Position numbers and translations under genes: made by a program | The notes under the pieces: model-generated | Databases searched by the model: none | What the model was told of the DNA's origin: nothing | Seen by the model: the letters and a program-made list of their open reading frames with translations, nothing else | Assembly: GCA_039545275.1 (NCBI GenBank) | Contig: BCHS01000004.1 | Coordinates: forward strand, 552,978-616,977 | Direction: 5' to 3' | Length of the DNA stretch: 64,000 nucleotides | Source: Pseudomicrostroma phylloplanum | Lineage: Eukaryota; Basidiomycota; Exobasidiomycetes; Microstromatales | Shown here: positions 10,112 to 19,125 of the stretch, piece by piece | Layout: every line of letters starts with the position of its first letter | How positions within the stretch are numbered: the stretch's first letter is position 1

Positions 10112-11668
10112 ATGCATCGCAGAAGTCTCCGGGAAAGGAAAGCACCTGCGCCCTCTAGGGCGGTTCTTTCTGCTGCAGGAGAGGAGGACCAGGGCGCGGA
10201 AACAGAAGAAGACAGCCGGCAGCAATCAGCCTCGACGCCGGAGTCCGGCGAAAGCGAAGATGAGAGCGAAGACGAATGGCGACCGGAGCAGAGGAAATCA
10301 GTGAAGAAGAGACGCAACGCAAGGCTAGGCAGCTCGTCATCAGAGGGAGAGGGCGACCTACATGATGCTCCTCTCAGCAGTACTGAGGAAGACGGCCTCT
10401 CGCAGGATCAGCCGAAGAAACGCAGAAGAGTCAATATCAAAGTGGGTGATGCCGGCACAAAGGCGGCCACACGAAAGCCAAACACCATGACCAATGGCGG
10501 CGGTGAAAGAGGTACTAGTCTGCCAGCTCCCGGCAACGAAAGAATGAGCCGCTTGGGGTCCGAGGAGGAGGAGGAGATGACCGAAGAAGAGAGGGCGAAG
10601 CTGCAAGAGGAGGCACAGGCAGCCTGGGACAAGGTCAGGAAACGCAAGGAGAACGGCGAAGCCGTGCCTGCGGCCGCTGGCGTCGCCCAAACGTCTTCTG
10701 CCTCGTCGACGAAAGCACCAAAGGGAGCATCCGCTTCTCTGAATTCTTGGCTTGGCCTGCCGGCTATACCATGGCCGACGTCACCAGAGGCGGCACGTGT
10801 CAGCGACCGTGATTCGCTCTTCATCGGCTTCGTCTACCCGATCACATCGAGCACGCCCTCCACACTCGCACAACACCTCAATCACCTCTCTACGGTAGTC
10901 CATCCCACCCTGCCTGCTAGTATCTTCCCAGACATGCTCTCCCACCTGGACCCTAAGCGTCGAGGTTCTTCCCACGATATCCAAGCGTGGCGGGTGCTGG
11001 AGCTCAAGAGAGGCAGAGACGGTCTTGCGGTGCCAAACGACTTTGGTCTTGAAGAGGGTCAGGACGACGACGGCGAGCGGTGGGGCGGGGAGAAAGTGCT
11101 GCGGGTGATGAAGGAGATGGGCGCAGTCGACGTCTTTGTTGTGGTCAGCCGCTGGTACGGAGGGACCAACCTTGGTCCGGTCAGGTTCGATCACATTGCT
11201 CTTTGTGCGAGAGAGGCCATTAGGGCGTATATGCTCGAGGAGACGCTCGTCCCCCTTCGCAAAGAGCTGCAAGCTCTCGACGCCGAGATCGCAGCTCTGC
11301 GGGCTCAGATGACCTCGGGTACATCAGCTGCCACGCCTGCCTCGACCCATGGTGAAGCAGAGAAAGCTGCATCTTATGTCGACCTGGTTGACGCAGAAAA
11401 GGGCGAGCGGCTGCTGAATGCTCGGAAGAAGACCGTCGGAATGCTGCAGAAGAGGATCCAGAGCGCGGCAGCTGCCGTGCCTGTGCCCGCTGCCTTCCCT
11501 GCTCAAGAAGCGACTCAGGCCGAAGTACCTCCTTCGTCAGATGTCGTTGGCGCTGCTGGCGGTTCAGAGGCGCTAGAGAAGCCTGGCGACGGATCCACGG
11601 TGGCGGGAGCGGCGGAGCAAGGGGGGGACGAGGCGGACCTACTGCAGGGCTGGGACGATTTGGCGTGA
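10112..11668 (+). CDS. IMPACT (UPF0029) domain protein
   Basis: Intronless, 518 residues from ATG 10112. Residues 1-210 are acidic and Arg/Lys-rich with nuclear-signal-like KKRRNAR and KKRRRVNIK. The IMPACT N-terminal domain begins near residue 212 (WLGLPAIPWP, SLFIGFVYPI) and has the family signature DDDGERWGGEKVL followed by VVVSRWYGGTNLGPVRFDHI near residues 343-362. A short coiled coil follows (LRKELQALDAEIAALRAQM). In yeast Yih1 and mammalian IMPACT this domain follows an RWD domain and restrains Gcn2 activation through Gcn1. No RWD domain is visible here, so the same role cannot be assumed. Confidence 0.85.
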   Translation: MHRRSLRERKAPAPSRAVLSAAGEEDQGAETEEDSRQQSASTPESGESEDESEDEWRPEQRKSVKKRRNARLGSSSSEGEGDLHDAPLSSTEEDGLSQDQPKKRRRVNIKVGDAGTKAATRKPNTMTNGGGERGTSLPAPGNERMSRLGSEEEEEMTEEERAKLQEEAQAAWDKVRKRKENGEAVPAAAGVAQTSSASSTKAPKGASASLNSWLGLPAIPWPTSPEAARVSDRDSLFIGFVYPITSSTPSTLAQHLNHLSTVVHPTLPASIFPDMLSHLDPKRRGSSHDIQAWRVLELKRGRDGLAVPNDFGLEEGQDDDGERWGGEKVLRVMKEMGAVDVFVVVSRWYGGTNLGPVRFDHIALCAREAIRAYMLEETLVPLRKELQALDAEIAALRAQMTSGTSAATPASTHGEAEKAASYVDLVDAEKGERLLNARKKTVGMLQKRIQSAAAAVPVPAAFPAQEATQAEVPPSSDVVGAAGGSEALEKPGDGSTVAGAAEQGGDEADLLQGWDDLA

Positions 11669-12037
11669 GGTGTGACACCATCAGCCACTCAAGGGTAGCG
11701 CGCCTCATTCATCGCTCCGTCTTTGATTCCTCTCACTCATGTTTCACTCGTGTATCACTAAGTCAATGTCAATGGGAATCAGCAGTGTATGAAGATTGAA
11801 TGATTGTCCGTGCGTCAGGTCTCTTTGGAAGGGAACAAGAGGCTCAAGGCGCTAACAGAATTTAGATACATATGGATGGGAAGGGGCTTTGGATGCGAAT
11901 GGAAGGGGAAGAGTGATGGCGCGAAAAGAAATATGCACAATGAGCGAGACGCCCCCTGACCAGCAGAAGCGTCGTGCGTCGCGACGACGATACTGTGCGT
12001 CGGGACCTCTGAAACTCGGCTACTCGCCAAGCAGAGT
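11669..12037. other. Intergenic, convergent 3' ends
   Basis: Short region between the 3' ends of a plus-strand and a minus-strand gene. It contains only presumed untranslated sequence; no further feature is seen. Confidence 0.4.
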
Positions 12038-13444
12038 TTAGGCGAAGATGACAAAGGCGGCACCTCCGAGGACGGCTGCGGCGACACCTGCGAGGGGCTT
12101 AGTCAGTCCCGAAGCGCTCGACGTCGAAGAGGAGCTCGCGTCAGAAGAGCCCGACGAGGCGGACGAGCCCGACGAGCCACTGGAAGACTTGGCCTTCGAT
12201 TTGGAGCCGGAAGCAGTCGCAGCACCGGTAGCAATACCTGCGTTGGCCACGGCAGACGATCCTCCACCCATGTATGGCGAGTAAGAGGCACTGGAGATGG
12301 TGAAGGTAGTGGGCGATCCGGAAGGCATAGTGGTACCAGAGGTGTACTCCTCGAAGGTGGGATAGGTGATGTCCTCCTCGTAAGGGTTGGTCCAGTTCAT
12401 GCAGGCAGTCAGGGGCACGATGTGGCTGTAGGCACCCTGGATCTTGGAGTACTCGGTCATGAACAGGTCCATGGTGTACTCGTTGATCTCGTGGTTGAGG
12501 ACAATGGTACCGTGGGAAGACGAGACGTTTCCGATGATGGCGGCGTAGTTGGCTTCGACCTGGGCCTGAGTCAAGTCTCCTGCGGGCTGAATTTCCCAGT
12601 CGTCAGTGTCGTTGTCCCAGAGGATAGTCTTGAGACCGAGCTGTGTGGCGATGTATCGGACACGGTCGTCGATGTCACCGTAAGGAGGCCTCCAGGCATC
12701 GACGCTGATACCCATGATGTCCTTGATGGCCTTTGACGAGTAGTACAGCTCAGCAAATACCTGTTCGTTGGTGAGCGAGGTCATGTACATGTGGGACCAG
12801 GTGTGTCCGATGATGTGGTGACCGTCGGCGATACCACGTTGAGCTTGGAGTGGCCAGTCCATGACGTTGGAGCCGATGTAGCACATGGTGGCCTTTTGGT
12901 TGTTGGTCTGCAGGTAGTCGTAGAATGCATTGTGGGTGCAGTTGGGTCCATCGTCGAAGCTCAATCCCCAAGTCTTTGCCTCTGGGCAAGTGGTAACGTC
13001 ACTGGGGATACCGGATGCCTTGGGTGTTGTGCAACCAGTCTCTGTCCACCAACAGTCGGGGTCTGTCGCGGTGTCGTATGTCACACCACTGAAGTCACCG
13101 CTGGATGTTCCCTTGGGTGAAATGTTTGGGATGCCAGACGACATGGCACTGAAGACTGACGAGGCGTATGTGTCAGAAGAGGGGATGCTTGCGACTGACC
13201 AGATGGTGGGGTAGCTGCTGGCGAGGGCATTGACCTCTTCAATGTAATAAGCAGTGCATTCATCTGCAGTGGTCGTGATGGATGCTTCGGCCTGCCAGTT
13301 GGTCGCAGTGCTGGAAGCACGCTTGTGAAGGTTCACTGTGCTCGAACCGCCCGGCTTGGGGCTGCCGTGACCAGGGTGTGCTGCGACGGTGGATGCAAAG
13401 AAGGCGACGGACGCGCCGATTGCCACTGTGTTGAGGGAAAGCAT
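12038..13444 (-). CDS. Chitin deacetylase, GPI-anchor type
   Basis: Intronless, 468 residues. It removes acetyl groups from chitin to make chitosan in the cell wall (EC 3.5.1.41 by family). An N-terminal signal peptide (MLSLNTVAIGASVAFFASTVA) leads to a polysaccharide deacetylase (NodB) domain with all main motifs: TWGLSFDDGPN near residue 160 (the metal-binding Asp of the TFDDGP motif), GHTWSHMYM near 214 (the metal-binding His pair), WRPPYGDIDDR near 250, and ILWDNDTDDWEI. A Ser/Ala-rich tail and a hydrophobic C-terminus (LAGVAAAVLGGAAFVIFA) indicate GPI attachment at the plasma membrane or wall. There are many N-glycosylation sites. Confidence 0.95.
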   Translation of the reverse strand: MLSLNTVAIGASVAFFASTVAAHPGHGSPKPGGSSTVNLHKRASSTATNWQAEASITTTADECTAYYIEEVNALASSYPTIWSVASIPSSDTYASSVFSAMSSGIPNISPKGTSSGDFSGVTYDTATDPDCWWTETGCTTPKASGIPSDVTTCPEAKTWGLSFDDGPNCTHNAFYDYLQTNNQKATMCYIGSNVMDWPLQAQRGIADGHHIIGHTWSHMYMTSLTNEQVFAELYYSSKAIKDIMGISVDAWRPPYGDIDDRVRYIATQLGLKTILWDNDTDDWEIQPAGDLTQAQVEANYAAIIGNVSSSHGTIVLNHEINEYTMDLFMTEYSKIQGAYSHIVPLTACMNWTNPYEEDITYPTFEEYTSGTTMPSGSPTTFTISSASYSPYMGGGSSAVANAGIATGAATASGSKSKAKSSSGSSGSSASSGSSDASSSSTSSASGLTKPLAGVAAAVLGGAAFVIFA

Positions 13445-14391
13445 GTTGATAGGCAGAACTTGTAGGCTTGACTAGACGAGTAAAAAGAACTTGCACAGCC
13501 TGTCTATATGAAGGTAAAAGGTTGTGAACTGGGTAGACAAGGTAAAGACTGTCGTGTGTTGAGGTGAAAGGATGAAAGAATCTGACGTCTGGTCTGAAGT
13601 CAAGAGCGAAAGTGTAAAGGAAACAACACCAGAGGGCTGAGTGATGCAGTGTGTGAAGACGAGCGGTGTTTCTCGGTGTTGAGGTCGTCTCTGTGCTTCT
13701 CCTCTTCTTGCTCCTCTTGCTCCTCAAAGGGGTTTTCGTGGTGCGGAATCATGCTCTCGTCATGCCACGGCCACGCCGCCGGCAGTGCGAAGAATCCTCC
13801 ATCGGCACCAACGCCGCACCCGCCCCTCGGCTCGCTGGCCGGGATTCGCGCCGTCATTGCGGTTTCACAGGCAGAGTCTGCGTGCAAACACTGCAAAGTG
13901 CAGAACCCGACGTGGGCCAGGTGGAGTAGGTGGGTACGGTGTGCTCCTCCAGTGGCGCTTCGGCTGAGCGAGGCAATCGGCAGCCCTTCGGCAGAGATGC
14001 CGTGCGTCGGGGTTCCGCATCACTCTGCCGGTCGGACCATGAAAACGGCGCGGAAGGGAAGCCTGACTCGGCGGTCCACGGCCGTTGGCGCAGAAGCTGC
14101 TCACATGCCTCTGGCCGAGTGATGCACTTCCGGGACCCTACTCTGGGTCCGACCTTGACCGAAGCTTCAGCTTCACGCGCGACAGGTCAATTGCCCCAAT
14201 CGGCGTATGAGCATGTCCCCTTGACGATCACCCCCAAATGCGAGGATCAACCAACCCCTCGACGAGTTCCCAAATTAGTCACTTGCAAACGAGGGAAGAA
14301 TGGCATCGGCTATGCATGAATGGGCAGGACAGGTAATGGGGACCTACAGGTCCGACGATCCAGATATGGGCACTCTCCTATGCGCAGATGC
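13445..14391. other. Upstream region of chitin deacetylase
   Basis: About 950 nt. A TATA-like TCTATATG at about 13503-13510 lies some 60 nt before the chitin deacetylase start (minus strand). A 157-codon plus-strand frame at 13649-14122 has no family signature, and I regard it as chance in GC-rich sequence. The end of SR140 bounds it on the right. Confidence 0.4.
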
Positions 14392-17266
14392 TCAGAGTGC
14401 TTCCCCATCGACGTCCTCGTCTTCTTCGTCCTGTTGGTCTGTATCTGCAGTTTGGCGCACGTCGGCCGCGTGGACGCCGAAGTCCTCACCGTCGACATCA
14501 GCATCGGCGTCGTCGCCGTCCGTCCAGCGTTCCTCCACATTGCCATGAGCCTCGTCTCCGCCTGTAATTCCTTGTCCAATTGCTGCAGCCCCAGTAGATC
14601 CTGCGCCTTTGCTCCCTCGCTCTAGCCCCGTGCTCAGCTCCTCCAGTGTAGCAGGAGGAAAGACCATCCAGGAATCCCACACCTCGAGCAGTGCTCTGAT
14701 CTGGGTCTTGAACCCTTCCTGCTTCATTAGCCCGGGAAAAGACTTCGCGACATCGCCAAAGTGAGAGAAGATGGCGCCAACACGTGCCTCAAAGCCTGAG
14801 CGGTACCGCCAGGCATTCGGTAACGGTGCGGCCGAATTGTGTAGGATGTCCGAGACGACGTAGAGCCGCGCTAGCTTACGGGGGACCGGCGTTGAGGGGA
14901 TGAGCAAAGATTGTACAAGGATGTCGCATATCTGCAAGCAGGGGGTCAATAGAGAGTAGTCAGCACCTGTGCCATGCAGCTGTTCCTACACTGGTTCCCC
15001 GGCGACATACAGTGTCTGCTACATGAGCATGCTCCAGCGCAAACAGCATCGCCCCCGCGATTCGCTCTCGTCGCAGCGTGATCCCCCTCAGCATGGCTTC
15101 GAACCTTCGTCGAGATGCCTTTCCGAGCACATCAGTCCTTCGCTGCTTGCGTAATCGCTCCGCTTCAGAGTCTTCTTCACTGTCGCTGTCGTAGAGCGAT
15201 GCATTACCCTGATGATGCATCAGAAACAGCCATTTCGTCAGTTTTGCCCGGATCTGTAGGGTGAGGCGATCTCACGACACTCACGTCGTCTTCAAAGGGT
15301 TTACTTGGAAGTTCTGGAATGTAGCGAGAGTTCAAAAGAGTCTGGTAGTATTGTCCCTCCATCGACTATGGGGAATGCGTGGCAAGGTCAGCATCAGCAG
15401 CCTGCTTCAAGGGTTTGGAGCAGCCTGCGCGATGGAACACTTACACTCTCGTCCCTCAACCAGTCAAACTTGGGGTTGTCACGCTCTTTATCCCGCACCA
15501 TGCTCTCGAAAGAGGGGCCGTATTCTCTGACTCGGGCTGCGACGCTCTGAATGACCCCCTGACCTTCGCTGCTCTCGATGTACTGCTTGAGCTGAGTCCG
15601 AGGTGATGGGCTGCGAGCCGGCCGCCTATGTTTTCGCGATGAGGGCGATAACGATGACCGTCTCTTCGCCCATGTCGGTGGGGGTGATGCAGAGCGCGAG
15701 CGATGCCGCTTTTGGGCGCCTTTGGGTCGCACTGGACGGCCACGCAAGAGTAGCACCAGGTCAGTACACGGTGACAGGGCGCATCGACAGCTCTTTCCTT
15801 ACTACTCACGATAGAAAGGATTGGCTGGCTTCGGCATAGCTTTGCCCCAGCTCGTTCGGAGGATGCAGCCACCCCATGTAATTCCGTCCGCTTCACGACA
15901 GGCAAACTCTGCATCTGCCCGCTCCATGAAGCATACGAAGCCAGTGAGACCAGCCGAGCGAGTGTTGCGCAGGGAAGTGATGCCACCTCCCGCCCCTCCA
16001 TGCACGTCGTCACCTCGCGGCCACATGATCTTGACGGTGCCGATGTCTCCCCACTGAGAGAAGAATTCGCCCAATGTTTTCTCAGAAATGTTGGCAGGTA
16101 AGTTCAACGTGCAAACATTGGTGGTCAGAGGATCGCCCGAGTCTCGAGAGCCGACTTTTTGTCCCTCGAGAGCTGGCGGAACGGAGCAACGCACGATGTT
16201 AGTCAGCGACCGAATCTGGCGAGCAGGCTGCCAATGCGCTCACCGAGGATAGAGGAGACCGATTTGCCCTCTGTTGGGAGCAGCGATGCAGCGAGAGAGG
16301 AAGGTCATTAGTTGCCTCCGGACCTATGCTCCTTGACAATTAAGAACTCGCCCGCAATTTTATCCTTGTACCTCTCCTCTCTTTGAGCCTGCTCCTTCTG
16401 CAATTCGCCAAGGAAGTCACCCATGGCGCCCTTGCGTTTGATCGGCGGCTCACGCCGTGCTTTGGCAGCCACTTCCTGGTCCTGTACGGCATCAAAGTCC
16501 AACGTTCAGCGGAGATGATCGTAGTCTTTTCAGACCGCCACGGAGATAGCGTAACCAAGGACCGCATACCTTTTGCTTTAGCTTCTTTTCTTCGTCGTCA
16601 TCGTCATCGTCTCCAAACATTCCTCCAAAGGAACGAGAAGTCGACACTGCCGCGCTGTCGGGTGCAGTGGAAGTCGAGGGGCTATGGACAGGTGGCTTCC
16701 GAGCAGGATTGTAGGAGCTGCCACCTGGCAATGGCGAAAGTAATCGGCTCAGCAAAGCTTCGACTGGTCATGTTGCGCCCGTCACTCTTACCTCCCGCAG
16801 AGACGAAGCCGATAGGCTTGCTCTTGGACGCTGTAGAGCCAGCTGGACCCTTGTAGCGCGAGCTGCCGCTTTGTCCCGCCCTTTCTGCCCCTCCCTCCAT
16901 GGCCTCGACGAACTCCTTGTAAGCTCGAGCAGCCTCCTCCTCTTGAGCCGCCTTCTTTTTCTCGGCTTCTTCCCTTTCCCGTTGATATCTCGACTTTGTC
17001 GTCTTGAGACCGCCAGTGCGTATACGCTCCTCTCGCATGCGAGCATCAATGTCATCATCCTCGGTCCTCAGCGTCTTGCGCTGGGAAGCCAAGAAAGCTT
17101 CGACCTCTGGGTCGACAGCATCGGCAGCTGTGGTGCTGCTCGGATCAATGCTCCCTTCCTCCTCGTCTGAATCCTCGCCAAAAGCGTTGTGGCGGCGGAA
17201 AGCGGGTTGCTTCGAGGTAAGGTGGAGAGAAAGTGGATCAGCTTCTGGGTCCTGGTCATACAACAT
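14392..17266 (-). CDS. U2 snRNP-associated SURP protein SR140 (U2SURP)
   Basis: Pre-mRNA splicing factor bound to the 17S U2 snRNP. Nine exons: 17266-16792, 16724-16570, 16481-16338, 16268-16244, 16172-15810, 15731-15445, 15365-15285, 15253-15011 and 14931-14392, giving 770 residues in frame. Domain order matches SR140: coiled N-terminus (AARAYKEFVEAMEGG), RRM at about 275-385 (GDPLTTNVCTLNLP, GTVKIMWPRGDD, TSWGKAMPKPANPFY), RS-like stretch, SURP at about 430-485 (SFESMVRDKERDNPKFDWL), CID-type domain at about 525-680 (KLARLYVVSDILHNSA), and an acidic tail. The start ATG at 17264-17266 is the first in frame. The join between exon 3 and the 25-nt fourth exon uses a weak GTCAAG donor and is the least certain. 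Confidence 0.9.
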
Positions 17267-17392
17267 GCAGAGATGGTCATCCCCCTCTGTCGATGGCGAT
17301 GTCAAATAAGCTGATCAATTGAAGGTGACTCTGTCTACGTATTTGCGGAAGCGGGTCCCATCTTTCTACCGCATGCCTTTGCTCCCTTGTCA

Positions 17393-18078
17393 TCACTTGA
17401 AGAAGAGGACATACACCAGGTAGGCGGCCAAGACGAGCAGGGGTAGCAGGTTGTCTCTTCCCAAATTCTGCAGAGACGGTACCATGTTACGAGCGCCTGC
17501 CCTACCTCGGGACGACGATGAACTCACGCTGCCTCCGGCTAATGTGTTTCCCTTTCCAGCAAAGGCCGAACCTGCACCAGATGAGGAGCCGGACGAGTAC
17601 TGCTCGACCTTGGAAGAAAGGCGATTCTTGTCGGCTCCCCTGAGGGTATCGATGACTGAACCGTTCTTGAAGAAGAGGAACGTTGGCATAGCTGATACTG
17701 AAAAGGCCTGTGCTGTTGCGCGGTTTGCATCGCTGTTGATAGGGGACGTTCATACAAATATGAGCCGGGGTCAGAGAGTGTGTACACAGGGCTCATCGCT
17801 GCTCTACTCACACGTCGACCTTGAGAAAGATGGATCCCGTGTGCTTGCGCGCCAGCTCGTCAAAGTACGGCTTGATCATCTTGCAAGGTCCACACCAGCT
17901 CGCGGTGAAATCGACGACGACGAGCTTGCTGCCAGCCGACTTGAGGGCAGCGTCGAAGTCTGTGAAAGACGAGCGGAGTGAGCGACGATGGTGGTGAAGC
18001 ATGAGCTCTGAGGCGCGTGCCGTTGATTGGGAAGGACTACTTACCCGACTTGGTGGTACATTCTTTGACGGACCCCAT
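17393..18078 (-). CDS. Tail-anchored thioredoxin
   Basis: Disulfide oxidoreductase. Three exons, 18078-18045, 17959-17812 and 17732-17393, give 173 residues. Residues 12-110 form a thioredoxin domain with the active site [16 protein letters not shown] (Cys34 and Cys37) and the cis-Pro loop [11 protein letters not shown]. It then differs from ordinary 105-residue thioredoxins: a Ser/Gly-rich linker of about 40 residues leads to a hydrophobic C-terminus, [19 protein letters not shown], that reads as a tail anchor, with the catalytic domain facing the cytosol. Which membrane it uses is not visible. It is divergent from the thioesterase gene across a 240-nt shared promoter. Confidence 0.88.
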
Positions 18079-18238
18079 GACGACAATGAAGCAAGGGGCA
18101 AGATGAGTAGGGGAGCTGAAGGTAGCGATGGTTGCGATGGCAGCGGCCAACCTTGAAAGCAACACCGAGCACAGTCGGGGCGCCCGCGACGGAAAGAGGA
18201 CCGACACGGCGGAACAGGGCCGGACAAGGACCTTCTCC

Positions 18239-18294
18239 ACCTTCACCCGCAAATATCATTCCTGGCACCTTCACCCGCAAATATCATTCCTGGC
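18239..18294. repeat. 28-bp perfect tandem duplication
   Basis: Two back-to-back identical 28-nt units (18239-18266 and 18267-18294), each starting ACCTTCACCCGCAAATATCA and ending TTCCTGGC. They lie in the short divergent promoter, 26 nt before the thioesterase start. Confidence 0.9.
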
Positions 18295-18319
18295 CTCTTC
18301 TGCCTCGCTCCTCAGAACA

Positions 18320-18964
18320 ATGCTGCTCACAAGGGGGCCTCGAATCCGCGGGCTCGCATCCACTAGGCTGCTGGAGGCGTCTGCTCGCAGCTTCTCAGCT
18401 CTGCAAGGGCCCTCGCCTTCCTTGACGGCATTGGCGAGCCGCATGGCAGAGATGGGCTATGATGCGGAGACCCTATGGCCGCAGAAGATCAACTGGGGGA
18501 GCCATGATGCATTCAACCACGTGAACAACGTCCACTTTGTACGCTATTTCGAGTCACAGCGAATGGTCTTCGCTGAGAGCATCGCAAGGGACCTCGGCGA
18601 GCAGAGGCAAAAGGAGATCCTGACTGGCAAAGGAGTGAGCTTCATTCTCGCCGGCATCAACGTCAAGTACCGGAGACCAGTCACGTATCCTGATACGCTC
18701 CTCATCGGTACAAAGGCCGACAGCCCGCTGAAGGAGGGCACAGATCGCTTCACTCTGTCTTCGGCCGCCTACTCCGTCAAAGCTTGGGAAGCCCACCAGT
18801 CCCAGCCCGGGAGCAGGGAGCCAGGCCCGGTCTGCGTGGCGGACGCACTCTGCGTGACCTACGACTACGACACGCTGGCAAAGTGTGCCATGCCAGAGGA
18901 CATGAGGCACGTGAGTCTAGAGGACCGCGAGATGGCAATGCAGCACTGCTGGTCGACCTATTGA
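18320..18964 (+). CDS. Hotdog-fold acyl-CoA thioesterase-like protein
   Basis: Intronless, 214 residues from ATG 18320. The Arg-rich, acid-free start (MLLTRGPRIRGLASTRLLE) resembles a mitochondrial presequence. The hotdog domain carries the 4HBT signature WGSHDAFNHVNNVHFVRYFE, where Asp-x-Phe-x-His-Val-Asn-Asn holds the catalytic and CoA-binding residues, then VKYRRPVTYPDTLLIGTKAD. The family hydrolyses acyl-CoA thioesters; the substrate cannot be told from sequence. The reading frame is open further upstream, but the promoter duplication and the presequence support this start. Confidence 0.85.
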   Translation: MLLTRGPRIRGLASTRLLEASARSFSALQGPSPSLTALASRMAEMGYDAETLWPQKINWGSHDAFNHVNNVHFVRYFESQRMVFAESIARDLGEQRQKEILTGKGVSFILAGINVKYRRPVTYPDTLLIGTKADSPLKEGTDRFTLSSAAYSVKAWEAHQSQPGSREPGPVCVADALCVTYDYDTLAKCAMPEDMRHVSLEDREMAMQHCWSTY

Positions 18965-19125
18965 CGTAATCTCCTCATCTGCAGGCGTTCAACTCGCGAG
19001 GCACAAGAGCATAAATTACATTCCTGACGCTCGCTGATGCTGCGCGTGGTTTGGATTCGATACACTGCAGGCTCCCTTCAGACACCTGAAGATGGTATGA
19101 TGATGCTATGATGGCACCGTCTCGC

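Noticed and set aside
13649..14122. Plus-strand 157-codon frame upstream of chitin deacetylase
   Set aside because: Composition is irregular, no motif is recognised, and the other frames are also open in this GC-rich stretch.
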